The notes: generated by a model not told the origin, from the letters alone. A DNA stretch of 64,000 nucleotides from Epiperipatus broadwayi (GCA_028023455.1 JAQFVV010006220.1:10933916-10997915); one strand, 5' to 3'. Numbered from the stretch's first letter, positions 33,921 to 46,811 are shown. Made by a program: numbers and translations.

Positions 33921-35380
33921 TGGACCATTTATTTATGTATATGGTGCAAATTACTATTTAATATTGTGTATAATTTAAATAAAAAAAAAGAGAGAACCCG
34001 ATCTTTAATTTTTTTTTATAATATAATGTTGTTTTAAGAAAAACGTACAGTGAAAGTTTAATTTTTCTTTTTTTTAATATAAGTTAACTAAAATAAATTC
34101 AATGTTGGAAAGTGCATACTGAATAATTGATTCAAATAGTGAAAGAAAATTCCAAAGATAAAAGATTGCTATCAGAAATAACTTTCTGATAGTAATTAAA
34201 AATGGCAGAAATTCTTAATGAGAAAACAGACTTTGTAATAAAAAAAAAAGGAGAATAATGTAGAAGTTTATAAAATAGAACAAAAGGTAAAAAGGAATAT
34301 GCGCAGAACTTCTAAAAGAAATCTGGGAATATAAAAGAAACTGACAGATTTGAAAAGTGTCTTTTGTCTTGTTGTTCCAGAGAGTGTTGAGCAATTTGAA
34401 GTGCCTAGTATTTTTTTATACAAAAAAAATATTAATAAAATGTGTCCACTTAGATACGAACTGAAATCGCTCACCATGAGTGAGTAGAACTCTATCGTTT
34501 GACGACACTTTCTCTCGAGAAAAGTCACCTAGAGCTCTACCTAAATTTGATCGGAGATTTGGAAGAAGTGAAACTAAAAAAACAACTACTGCGGACTACC
34601 CACTGACTGAATTGGATGTCGGAGGATCAATGACCTATTTAAATATCAACTTAGCGGTAAGTTAATGGCCATAACTTTTACATAAAGCTTTATGAATAGA
34701 GATTTGAATGAAATGTTATCCCATAATTTTTTTGGATAGAAATTTGTGAACTGGGAAGTGAATGAAACTGTTACCACAAAAAAATAAGACACCAAATAGT
34801 TATTACTTCAATATTTGAATCAAATTATTAAATTCATATGCACAATACTTTCCAATATTATAATTTTGTCTTAATCATAAATATTAAATGTTTGACAGGC
34901 TAAAATAAATCTTTGTTATTAGCTTAACTTTCATTGTGCGTGTATAAAATTAATGTTATTATATTTAAGTTTTATATTTAATTATTAAAATTCAAATTAA
35001 TATACAAATTACCTTTGCTATATAGATTTATTTTTCTTAATTAAGTCAGAGGGGAATATCTGCTACTTAACAGGAATTTTAACCCAGATCATATAATTAT
35101 TACTTTATGAGTTACAATATGTTTGATGTAGACTCAGTGGGTCTAACGACTCTGGCGCCCTCATATAGAAATTAAAAGCTGATTCAGCTCACAATTGTAC
35201 TCGGTAATAATTCTAGGCCGAGCTGATCAGGAAAGATAGTTATGTTTTTAGAATAATAATGAAACGTTCTTCTTTTTTTTAAAATAAAATAAATGAACAT
35301 TTATTTTTCTTTTGCATAACTTGATCAACTCACGCATTTATAATGTGTATAGAGGCCTAGAAATACGGAAAATGTTATTA
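33921..35380 (+). repeat. 3' LTR
   Basis: About 1460 bp, close to the 5' LTR with few differences per line. It starts TGGACCATTT where the 5' LTR has TGTACCATTT. The TATA box is at 34330-34337 and the splice-donor motif at 34657. A frame open from about 34480 to 34665 runs into that donor, but it lacks an ATG and is broken in the other LTR. Confidence 0.9.
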
Positions 35381-36317
35381 TATATGTGCATTAATTAATG
35401 TTTATATATTAATTACTGGCAGTGGCTTTTAATTTTTTTATATTTAAGATATAAATTAAACAAAGTTATATATTATTATCTCTGCATCTCCACTGAGCTA
35501 GTGGCAAGGGCAAACAGTCAATAAAATAAAAGTTGGATTTTTAACAGCGCATATCTGCCTACTCTATAAATTTTCTAGTTCCAAATAGCCTAGTGGCTCT
35601 CTGTAGTGCAGATACAGTTAGACTGAACTTTTCCATATTCTCATCAGACCATTATAATATATATAGAAATATTTAAAAAACAAATTGCATTAACAAACAT
35701 GATGAAATAATGAAATTGCCAACTATTTGGAAGAGCTTCTTCACACAAAAAATACTGCTAAATTTAACTATTCAACAACCACATAATACAACTCTCTTAC
35801 TGTTTTTTTACTCAGTTAAGGCAAGTGTGATCTTGTCAAAATGTCAGTATACTTACTTTAATATTATTTTATTAAACACAGTTGCTCCTGAACACATTTT
35901 ATAAAACATCTTTTGCCTATAAGAACATTCATTTCAATATATATATTGTGAGTGTTCAAATTGATGATCCACATACATATATATATAAAAAAAAAATAAC
36001 ATAGTAAGCAATTCAGCAAGATAAATTTAACGGAATAGGATTAATATTATTTGATACATTTCATATATAAATGCAATCACCATAGTAACAATATTACATA
36101 CAGTTTAATGTTTTTTATGTTGTGTATATTTTATTTGTAAAATATTTTAAAAAAAAATATTGTTATTAAAAAAAGATTATTATATCAATTTTATATTTTG
36201 GTTTGTAAAATATTATTTTAAGAAAAAAAATTGTAATCGAATTTAAATTGATCTTCGTTGTCTTCTTATCTATGACCGTGTGTTCATCAAGATAAAAAAA
36301 ACGTCAGAAAGAGAATC
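35381..36317. other. Non-coding AT-rich stretch
   Basis: No supported feature. The open frame at 35710-35904 has no recognisable motif. Confidence 0.55.
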
Positions 36318-36372
36318 TATAAAAATGACGTGACAGAAGATAACAGAGGCAGATCGGCAGTCATTCTCAGTC
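36318..36372 (+). promoter_or_regulatory. Promoter-like block
   Basis: TATAAAAA (36318-36325) is followed directly by TGACGTGA (36326-36333, a half-CRE variant), then CAGTCA at 36358 and TCAGTC at 36367, which resemble initiator sequences. Spacing to the initiators is about 40-50 bases, longer than the ideal 30. It may belong to a host gene or to an LTR ending near 38610. Confidence 0.4.
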
Positions 36373-36628
36373 ACTCACTCAAGCACGCACACACTTATTA
36401 TCACTTTGTATGGTAAAGGACAAATCTATTTGTTGTATCTTAAGAAAATGAACCTTTTCAATATTAAAATTGTTGGTTTGTAAAACTATAAAACATGGAG
36501 TAGTAGCAGGATTATCTGCCCCTCAATCATCGCAGGCAAATTGAAGTGTTCCCTAAGAGCGCACAATGTAAAAAAAAAAAAAGAAACCTATGAAATAAAA
36601 AAAATGCTTTATAAATAAAGAAAAGAAA

Positions 36629-36826
36629 ATGGATTTGCATAGACATCGCTCCGATAAAGGAACAGGAACCCAATGGATCAATTCACCTCAAACTGACGCA
36701 AAATACACTCACCTCTACAGAATGGAAAGAGAAAAAGGAAACTTTTTAATGAGTATTGCAAAGTTTACAATTACTATTTCGGACGGAGAAAATCCTCTTT
36801 ACACTATAAATGAAGGCAATCGATAG
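36629..36826 (+). CDS. Hypothetical 65-codon ORF
   Basis: It begins ATGGATTTGCATAGACATCG in a good start context (AAAATGG) and is less AT-rich than its surroundings. The peptide is hydrophilic at the start (MDLHRHRSDKGTGTQWINSP) with no signal peptide or membrane segment. A canonical AATAAA lies at 36830-36835, three bases after the stop. Together with the promoter-like block upstream it could be a compact transcription unit. No family is recognised and it may be chance. Confidence 0.3.
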   Translation: MDLHRHRSDKGTGTQWINSPQTDAKYTHLYRMEREKGNFLMSIAKFTITISDGENPLYTINEGNR

Positions 36827-36835
36827 ACTAATAAA

Positions 36836-38590
36836 CAGTGAATGGACAGATTTATATATATGGTATGATTATTTTTTTTTATGAAAAATATGTGTGTTAA
36901 TTTTTTTTATATGTAATACTATATGATTTTTTTTTTATTATCTAAAGAAATATAATTATTAAATGAAAATGATCGAAAGACTCAAATATAGTTATTATTT
37001 CATATTCATTTATCCGAATTATTTTTGATAAACGAATAGACTTTGATACCCTCTTATTGCACATTTTGGTATAGGGTATATGTAAATTTTTTATTTTTTT
37101 TTAGTAAAATATCTAAGAACCTTTCCCATCATTTATTCATTCATTTTTTTGTATGTGTCGTTAACGTTCTTGCAACACGTATATAGAGATACATATAGCA
37201 ACATTAGTTTATTTAGTCAACCAATCTAAAATATAAAGACATTTCGGATGTATACTATCATTAATATTGTCAATCTTCCTTTTTATAATTTAATAAATTG
37301 AGTTAATTTAAATATCAAGACTAGTTTACTTATTTTGTTTTATTTGGATTGCGTAAGACGGCGGAGCAACTTAGGTAACAGAATTCAAACTCAGCTTGGT
37401 AAGCGAATTGAAATAGAAGATAAGGTATATTTTGCTTATTAATATTTTATTTTGTTTCTATATAAATTTCATAGTTATATTTGCATTCGAATATTATATA
37501 TCCATATTATTATGTCTCTTAATTAATATTACAAAGTCAATCATTTCATGTTTGTCTGATTCCGTAATAAAATTTAAATAGATTATACTTTATCGCTCGG
37601 TTTGGAGTAGTTCGCTTGAATATTTCTTAAACTCCTATAAAATGAAGAGAATAAACTTCATTGACCGATTTAATTGAATATTATTTTCATTTATAGAAAT
37701 ATCAAATATAATCATGTGTTTTAATTGTTGCCAATCAAAATTTTTATTCAGTTATTTAAAGTTTTCAAACAAGTTGTATTAATATTCACAAGTGAATAAA
37801 CATCCAAGAGAAGCTCGATATATTTTTAGTTAATATAGTTGGACATTGTAAAATTATAGATGAGCTAATAGAGTATTGATATTAAACTCCAGTGAAGTAT
37901 TTTAGTTTAAAACCTAAACGAAGCATTAATTAAGCATCATTTTATTGAGAGATATTTATAAATTATTTTGTAACTTATTGATAATCTATCGACGTCTATT
38001 AATTTGTTTAAACATTTAAATGAGTGTATAAATTTTCAAAGTGTTTATAAAATTATAATAAAACCAGTTGAGGTCCACAGAAAATTATTAATTATAGATT
38101 GAGGTAGAAAGAATTGTATATCGCTTATTGACGCGAATGTTTATCTTTATATTTAGCGTTTGCAACATGGATATATGCATATCTGGGTTCAGGTATTATT
38201 TTGTTTTGTCGTTTAAATAATGTCTGTATGCAAACCAATGTTTTGTAAAGTGCTATTACAGGTACTTAGAAAATTATCCATTAAGTTATAAAGACAGTAC
38301 CTTTAAATAATAAAGTAGAGTTAAAGTACTATAACAGTAACAGGCTAATAAAATATATATATTGGAATCTAGGTTAGTTATTAATTGGATTTGGTTTGAT
38401 TAGATTGCCAATCAAGTGTTAGCCTAATCCTATATTATTGTATAGGGCAATAGTAGTTGATTTCACCGCTCTATGCAATTTATATTGTAGTTGACGGATT
38501 TGTTGATGGCTGGAGCAGATAGTCTCATTATTTCTTCATTTTTCATATAACTTAAGTAAATTAAACTTTAAGAGAGATTATTTGTGCTTT
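36836..38590. other. Non-coding stretch, possibly part of an LTR
   Basis: No coding signal. Splice-donor-like CTTGGTAAGC occurs near 37400. If the primer-site-like sequence at 38612 is real, this stretch would be the 3' part of an LTR whose start I could not place. Confidence 0.4.
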
Positions 38591-38610
38591 ATGATGGTTT
38601 ATTATATAAT

Positions 38611-38632
38611 GGCGACCCGATTGAGCTAGACC
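38611..38632 (+). other. Possible primer-binding site of another LTR element
   Basis: TGGCGACCCGATTGAGCT begins at 38612. It follows a TTATATA end and is shaped like Ty3 primer sites. Downstream sequence to about 38800 is open in one frame and less AT-rich (DQIDHPNHHLHPSIQPV). No second LTR or pol was found, so this is a candidate remnant. Confidence 0.35.
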
Positions 38633-38809
38633 AGATTAATTTATATTGAATTTTTAGATTTTTTATCAGATCAGATTGATCATCCTAACCATCACCTTCA
38701 TCCATCAATTCAGCCAGTTACAAATTGGCATCAACGTTTTGGGCCTTTCTTTCTTCAATTGAAGTGGAATACAGCATTCGACAATTCCGTCGGTTACAAT
38801 ATATATATA

Positions 38810-40732
38810 TATATTGTATATATATGTTCTCATTTCACACATATATGTATTCTTTAACCCATAAACCACTCATTATATTATTGGTTGTGTGAGTTAAAAA
38901 TCAAAGCTTTTAATTGGCCAACTCACAAACTGAAGACAAAGCCAATTGTCAAAATATATTCACCTATAATATTAAATTCACTTCAGATTCATGTATAAAA
39001 AGTATATTAATAATTTGCCAGGTTATGAAAGTGAACGAAAGTTCTTTCAAAAATAAATTGCTATTTATTTATTATAAAATATTCAATTTTGGCAAATTTA
39101 AAAGCGAACATACAAACAAAGAGGTCCAACATAAATGCTTTTTTTTCAGTTTTACGTTATGGAAAAGTAAATATTTTTTTTGCTAAAATCTTCAATATTT
39201 TTTTAAAATAATTTTGTTTTTTTAGTATATCATATGAAATAATTTGTAATTTCTCAAAATATACTTTTAAATACTTTAAATCATATTCGAAATAAAAATC
39301 TCAGCATTTTTCTTTATTTTCTTTGATCAGGTGGTTTCTTTGTTCTTTCCATCCAATCAGAATGTCTTTGTTGGCTGAGAGCCAATCACCGACAACCTTA
39401 CTTTTTTGATTAGCTTTAGAGGCCATTTATTGATTTTTTACTTGTAAAATAATTCAGAAGAGGGCAGCATCTTATAGAACTTTTAAAAACCTAACTAATA
39501 AGTGTAAAATGTCTATCCTAGCATTAAAAATAACGGAATTAGAGTGACATCAATTGTCGACAAGAGGTCTCGTAAGAGGTGGGCTAAGTGTTAAGTGAAA
39601 AAAAATTTTTTTTTCTTCTATATAGAGATTTATGTGTGCATGTATTATTATTATATAGTTTATAGATGATAAACTTAAGCAATTGTAGAGTAATGAGAAG
39701 CAATATGTAATATATGGATTTGTTATTTTTTTCATTAAATAATGTGTTAAATTATTTAGCTTTTATATTTTTATTAAATAAAGCAGACCAGAGAAAAACT
39801 GATAAGAAAGATGTGAAAGGATTAGTAGATAAAACCAGGCACACGTGCAAAAGAGTGTGAATGAAAGAGTCCACCTGTTTTAAACATAAGACATTATTTT
39901 ACACAAGTCTTTATTTTTATTGACTTTGGAATGAACTGTTTTTTTATGTAACCTGCATTTTAGATTATCTTAGATATATAGAGAGAGGGGAATGCTTTGA
40001 TGGAATAGATAATTATTAATCTTATTAGTCTTTTTATTAATGATTTGAGGACCGTCAACTTGTAAAACTTCGATCTTTGTCTCAAGATAACAGGATTTGC
40101 AGCTGGCCTTTTTGGTCAGAAATTTGAAATAAAAACCGAGTGAAATAATATTTGGGGCAGTTCAGTTTTTTTGCTTTGGAAATGAGTGAAACAATATTTA
40201 CTGAATGGCAATCAGTTAATAATATTAACTATGCAATCGTCTTAAACTGAAAAAAGATGGACAGTTTTCTTTTTTTTTTTTTAAGAGTATGAGCTATTGA
40301 TTTTTTTTTCTCTCTTTTAGAAAAAAAAATCTAAGGAAGAAAAATGACTCTTGTTTTAAAATAAATACAGAAGATGCACATATATATAAAGTAGCTCACA
40401 CCAAGATTAATATAAAGTTATTAAAATTCTATAAAATGGTATTAATAAATATTTTCATTATGAAGGAAATAAACAGGATGCCTTGTTAAAAGCCCACTCA
40501 TTCTGCTCTCTGAAATCTGACAAAATGGGTTAAATCACTAATCTACTATGGACTCATATACAGTCCATAGTAACCAAAAGAATGGACAAATTTGAAATCA
40601 GCCAAAGACCTCATCTAATCATCATCTTGGACCAGAGAAGAAGAAAGAAAAGATGAATAAAAGCCATATATAGCCAAGTTTGATTAGGCTATAAATCAAT
40701 TATTTGTTAAAGTTTTCCTCATAAATCTAACG
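38810..40732. other. Non-coding AT-rich stretch
   Basis: Poly-T, TA and GA runs only. The open frame over 38914-39186 lacks an ATG at its start and shows no known motif. Confidence 0.55.
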
Positions 40733-41260
40733 CAGTGTTCTTCAACCCTTGGTCTGTGGCCCAGTGCTGGGCCATGGAACTTTTCTGCAGGTCCACATGC
40801 TAGACGGGCAGTAAAAGTTTGTAATAATAAATAATAAGAGTTTAAACTTTTAATTAATATAGCCAATTTTTATTTATTTTTTCATCTCATTTTTACCGAA
40901 TTAAAAAAAAAAGAAAACAGAACGAAAACAAAATCTAATCAATCATTCATAAATTAATTTGTTTTTCTAGTTATCACAGATGTTTATGGAGGGGGGGGTA
41001 GAATAATTTTTTATTACTTTTCTAAAAAAATTTAAAAAAAAGTTTTTTATTATATAAACTCCATATATATATAAATAAAACTTTATCTTATACATTTAAC
41101 ATTGTTGTTTTGATCAGTTATAACAATTATGCTTATCTTTAAGAAAATTTATCTGTAGACTTCTGCCAGTCTGCAAAATGTTATCCTTATTTTTGCTGGT
41201 CCGCGGAACCTTATCCTTATTTTTACCAGTCCGCAGGTGTGAAAAGGTTGAAGACCACTG
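40733..41260. mobile_element. Non-autonomous hAT (MITE-like)
   Basis: The left end CAGTGTTCTTCAACCCTTGG and the right end, reverse complement CAGTGGTCTTCAACCTTTTC, form hAT-type inverted termini. ATCTAACG (40725-40732) and ATCTAAAG (41261-41268) are a target duplication with one mismatch. The 528-bp body has no frame. CCAGTCCGCAGG-like direct repeats occur near the right end. Confidence 0.85.
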
Positions 41261-41268
41261 ATCTAAAG

Positions 41269-42535
<1,267 letters not shown>

Positions 42536-43160
42536 TTAAATGATCATCATCATCGCTCAAAGATATTAAGAATCATCAGCACTCACAAAGATTAAGCAAG
42601 CTCTTGCAAAATGTTAAGTAAGCTAGAATATTGATTTACATTTAAGTATTTAGGGAGTATGCTTGATGTCTAACCAAGTTTTAATAATTATAGGTCAATA
42701 ATAGAAAGCTAAAATTATGTTGTGTCTATGAGTTTTGATCATCCTCATCAAAGATGGATATCATATTATTGATTAAAACACCATTTAAACATAGTACTGT
42801 ACGTGAGTCATGATCACCATCATCATTAAATAAATTATAATCAGTAAATCTAATGTTTAACATAATTAATATATTTAGTAAATAGGGGTTTATAGAAAGT
42901 TGAATATCATGTGGGTGATGATCAGTCATCATCACTGGTATTATTGAATCCTAGTTTTAACTATAAAAGTATTTTAGTAAATAACCATAAACTTATATAA
43001 ATGCTAGTGAATGTAATATTTAAATCCCATTTTGACAAAGGATGATTTTAAAAAGTGCCTATGAGTTTATAAAGATAAATTTATTGTTGTGAGTTCATTA
43101 TAAAGCTATGGCTGATATCATCATCATCATTATCATTATTATCATCATCACCTTTATATT
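42536..43160. repeat. Degenerate repeat with ATCATC clusters
   Basis: Clusters of (ATC)n appear near 42543, 42735, 42810, 42920 and 43110, each within loosely similar contexts (for example TTTAGTAAATA and CTAGTGAATGTAA). It reads as an old tandem repeat with a unit of roughly 100-200 bases. Frames here are spurious. Confidence 0.5.
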
Positions 43161-44343
43161 GTAATAAATAATTAAGTTAAGTAACTAGTTTCATGGCCAT
43201 CCACTTAAGTAATGGTCTTCTCGATGTTTGTTTGGAGGCTACTAATAAGAGTATCTTGCATCTGTTCATCAATATACTTAAACTGAGCTAGTAGTGTCTA
43301 TAAGAGTCTGTGAGATATAAATTTTGGTGATATTGGGATCTTATAATTTTATTGACATAGATAAAATATAAGAATGTCGTTTTTTTTTTTGTTCATTAGT
43401 CATCTAAGTCATGTGTAATAAAAATGTACTGAATGAGTTTGAACTCAGTACACTATGCACAGATAATATTTATCTAGATTTAGAACAATCTAGTGGCGCT
43501 CGTGGAAAACACATGTACTCAGCTAAACTGAATAAAAGTGATCCCGTCCCTTTTCCAACTTATTAACTTTATATGATAATTTTTTATATGTTGTTATAAA
43601 TAGCTTCAGTGGGTGTGTATAACCATTATATGTTTGGAAAGAAGAATAGGAAGGATTCCTTGTTATAAAAACATATTATTAGAAATAAGCGAAATGCACT
43701 CCAGGGATTTCACAGTAATTTTTATTCAGTTGCTATATCTAATATTTGTTTATCTGATGACAATGGCTAGTATGTTTTATTGATCAAATGACTCCCCAAT
43801 ATCGAAATATTTTAAATCTTTAATAATGATAGTTTTAATTTTCATTTTGTTATTTTTTGCGTTGAGAAATGAGATAATTTATTTATTTCATTATTAGCGT
43901 GACAGAATTAATGTTTAGGATAGTTGCAAACAGGCTATAATGTTATATTTAATTAATTAAAAAATATAGACACCTAAATAGAGCATGATATGCATATGTT
44001 CTTATTTACATGTTAGTGTCATCCTTGTTTAATTATAAATTGTATTTTAGCTAACACAGTAAATTCATTTCTCATTTAATTTTACTCGGTTACAAGTGAT
44101 GAACTGCTGGAACATATCATATATCATGTTTAGTGTTTAGTTATTGAATTATAGCAACTATCATTTTATCACTCATCTATATATTTATAATTGGTTACAA
44201 AATAGTAGCCTTTTTCATCATTACAGTAATTTGTATGCTGTTACAAATTTTTCTTACTGTTACAAAAGGGCAGATTGGAAACATATTTTAATAATTAATA
44301 ATTTCTTCTATTTTTATTTCTGTTACAATATATATATATATAT
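43161..44343. other. Non-coding AT-rich stretch
   Basis: No supported feature. A TTTGAACTC motif near 43439 is B-box-like but has no A box at the right distance. Confidence 0.5.
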
Positions 44344-45763
44344 TGTAATGTTTATTTATATACATTACAAATATATTGGCATTTGGTAAAAGCTAAAAAA
44401 GTAAATTTAGATTTTTTTTTGATTAGTATAATTTTTGTTAAAACGTGCAATGAAGGTTAAAATTGTCATTCTTATTTTTTTTATCTAATTGGAAAGAATA
44501 AATGACATACAGATTACTAATCCAGATAAATTAAAAGAATTCCAAAAGTATAAGCTAAAAGAAAAATATTTTAGCTAATTAAAGATGGAAGAATAATGCT
44601 AAAAAAAAGAGAACTTTGTAACTTAAATTTAAGAGAGAGTGTATAAGATTATTATCTTATACGCTGATAAAAAGACAAAAGAGTGCGCAGAAGTTCCAAA
44701 AATGGAGCGCGATATAAAAAGGAGATGACAACTTCAATCTGGGTCTTCTCTTTAACTTCTAGTTACGTCTCTGAAAGTTGGAGGTTTCCACGAGCATAAC
44801 CTGTGGCAAGAAATATACTTCTACACAGGTATGCCCCTTGCTGTACCAAGCTGTCATGCAAGCATGGAAACGGGACTTGTGAAGACTGCTTTTTGCAATA
44901 AAAGGGTCACTACAACCGTGCCTTTTCTCCAGCTATAGAACGGAACAATAATGGAAGATGCCGGCAGGAGAGACCAATGGAAATTCTCATGATCTGGGAT
45001 CCCATAAACCTACATGAACTTACCGGTAAGTTAAGAATAAATTTTCCTGATAGTGACTTAAAAGTTTGCAAACAATTATTTATCTAAGCTTAGACTACCA
45101 TCCTGATATAGACTTTTCGTATTCAAGGGACTTTCTAATAAAGAATTTTATACAAGATCTTGGGACATTATTAAATTGCTTTAATTGTTTAATCTGTTTT
45201 TGTTAATCGATTCATTATCTGGATTGGTGTGTGTGTACTTTCCTGTTTAGTTAATTCGTAATTTAACTTATAAATATGTTTAGTTTGTTAGAATAAAAGA
45301 GATTTTACTTTTATCAACCTTTTCATTGTGCGTTATTAATAATAGTTGTTTTTTTTTAGTATTAAATTTATTATTAGTTTAGTGGGATTTAAAATGGAAT
45401 TTATCTTGCCAATGTATTTAAACAAGCCCAGAAATAATAATCAAAAAGGAGAAAATAGTTCTCGTTATGGTATGATGCAATACCGATTAGTTTAAAAGCA
45501 CTTTTTTTCTGTTTAGTTTACGAGTTACAATATGTTTGATGCCGACTCAGTGGGTCTAACGACTCTGGCGCCCTCATGTAGAAATTAAAAACTGAGTCAG
45601 CTCATGATTGTACTTACCAATAATTCTAGGCCGAGTTGATCAGGAAATATAGCTATGTTTTTAGAATAGAAATATAACTTTCTTCTTTTTTGACATAGCT
45701 TGATCAACTCACGCGCAGTTTATATTAGCGTGTAAGAGGCCTAGCAAAACGAAAAATGTTACA
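44344..45763 (+). mobile_element. Solo LTR of a Ty3-type element
   Basis: It starts TGTAATGTTTATTTATATAC and ends AAAAATGTTACA, with ATAT outside both ends (44340-44343 and 45764-45767). It shares with the LTRs at 28526 and 33921 the TATA box (44713), the splice donor (45026), the block GACTCAGTGGGTCTAACGAC near 45544 and the end AGGCCTAG...GAAAAATGTTACA. The middle differs enough to be a separate subfamily. Solo LTRs arise by recombination between the two LTRs of an insertion. Confidence 0.9.
45544..45720 (+). promoter_or_regulatory. Conserved, potentially structured LTR 3' block
   Basis: GACTCAGT near 45544 pairs with ACTGAGTC near 45591. GAGTTGATC near 45634 pairs with GATCAACTC near 45702. 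The same blocks occur in both LTRs at 29740-29945 and 35135-35335. It is the best conserved part across the three LTRs. Confidence 0.55.
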
Positions 45764-45777
45764 ATATATATATATAT

Positions 45778-45980
45778 ATGACTTCATATTATTTTCAGGA
45801 TATTCCATGTAGTAAAATAGCTAAAAAGCTGACATTTCAGTACAATAATAAGTACCTTTCTCAGAGCATTCTCTTTCTCAAATCATAGGAATGCTCTGAG
45901 GAAGGTACTTATTATTGTACTGAAACATCAGCTATTTTGCTACATGGAATATCCTGCAAATAATAATAATATGAAGTCAT
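45778..45980. repeat. Near-perfect foldback at the Penelope 3' end
   Basis: The left arm 45778-45871 begins ATGACTTCATATTATTTTC. The right arm 45889-45980 ends ATAATATGAAGTCAT. Arms of about 93 bases differ at only a few positions around a 17-base loop. A third diverged copy of the arm lies at about 46022-46130. Confidence 0.92.
45896..45926 (+). ncRNA. Hammerhead-ribozyme-like core, right arm
   Basis: CTGAGGA (45896-45902, matching CUGANGA) is followed by GGTAC, a TTATTATT-type loop and GTACT (5-bp stem II), then GAAAC (45922-45926). Penelope-like elements are known to carry hammerhead motifs in their terminal repeats. Stems I and III and the cleavage site are not resolved. Confidence 0.45.
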
Positions 45981-46086
45981 CATTTATTTGCGAAAATATT
46001 ATAGTTAACATTTATATATATTATATTCATAGTATTATTTCCAGGAGATTCTACATAATAAAAATATAATAGCTAAATAGCTGACA

Positions 46087-46116
46087 TTTCAATGCAATAA
46101 CAAATCATTTCGTCAG
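46087..46116 (-). ncRNA. Hammerhead-ribozyme-like core, third copy
   Basis: On the minus strand CTGACGA (46116-46110) precedes AATG...CATT (4-bp stem II) and GAAA (46090-46087). Stem II sequence differs from the right-arm copy but still pairs, which supports a structural constraint. Cleavage activity is unproved. Confidence 0.45.
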
Positions 46117-46129
46117 AGCTTCTTTTTTC

Positions 46130-46550
46130 TCAAATCATAAGAATGGGTGTGGTGAGATTTAAAATAATTATTTTTTCTTTTGTTATTTTTTCCTCATTCT
46201 TAAATTCTATTGGTTGAGAAGTTTTAAAAAATATTTTATCCTCCAATAGCTTTTTCCAAATATTGTTAATTTTTTTTAATTCACACTTTTCATTTATGCT
46301 CTTAGATCTTTTAAAAATCTCTATAGCTTCCCTTAGCAATCTCTGGCCATATTGTTCAATTTTTGTCAGAATATGTGTTTTATTAAAATTGATGTCATGG
46401 CTTGTTAATTTAATGTGTGGGTAAATGGCTGATGAATTACATTTTTCTCCAACTGCCAAAACACGTTCTTCCGTTCTCATGCTTATTCTACGATTGCCTG
46501 TCCAAGATATGAATGTAAACAAACTCTACATGAAATTTTATATATACCAT
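46130..46550 (-). pseudogene. Penelope GIY-YIG endonuclease remnant
   Basis: One frame reads GIYKISC near 46550-46530 (the GIY strand). A shifted frame from 46522 reads FISWTGNRRISMRTEER, equivalent to the YIG...TGR segment, then GEKCNSSAIYPHIKLTSHDI and RLLREAIEIFKR, the family's conserved C-terminal region. A frameshift between the two strands breaks the enzyme. Confidence 0.75.
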
Positions 46551-46811
46551 GAGACTCCAAAGGAATTTTATCTTTAGGGCATGGAAATACTTCATTAACT
46601 TTTTAAATGAAGTATAAATTGGGTGAATATTATTTTTCTTTAAAACATTATTAATTTTATCAGTAATTCTCTTTATATATGGCAGAATAGTCTTAATTTT
46701 TGAAGTATCAAAATCTGTTTTCTTATTATATAAAAAAGCGCTACTAATAATCTTGTGATCAAAATCATTATGAAGAAACATTTTTTTAATAGCATACAAA
46801 ATGGCTGTCAT
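46488..46811 (-). pseudogene. Penelope RT C-terminus and linker
   Basis: The frame contains LPYIKRITDKINNVLKKNNI, the typical linker between RT and GIY-YIG in Penelope-like proteins. It overlaps the start of the endonuclease in another frame. Confidence 0.7.

Larger units (their letters stand above)
28526..35380 (+). mobile_element. Ty3-type LTR retrotransposon, decayed
   Basis: LTRs of about 1.46 kb (28526-29988 and 33921-35380) flank a 3.9-kb interior in standard order: gag fragment, aspartic protease, reverse transcriptase, RNase H, integrase. Integrase downstream of RNase H defines the Ty3/mdg4 order. TATAT lies directly outside both ends (28521-28525; 35381 onward), consistent with a 4-5 bp target duplication in a TA-rich site. 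All coding domains carry frameshifts or stops. A solo LTR of a related subfamily is at 44344-45763. Confidence 0.93.

Noticed and set aside
34480-34665. 61-codon LTR-encoded protein ending at the splice donor
   Set aside because: The frame has no ATG at its start and is disrupted in the other LTR, so it is noted only with the donor.
42536-43160. CRISPR-like spaced ATCATC repeats
   Set aside because: Units vary in length and sequence with no constant repeat or spacer size; this is eukaryotic degenerate repeat DNA.
43430-43560. Possible SINE with TTTGAACTC B box
   Set aside because: No A box at the expected distance, no tail and no target duplication.
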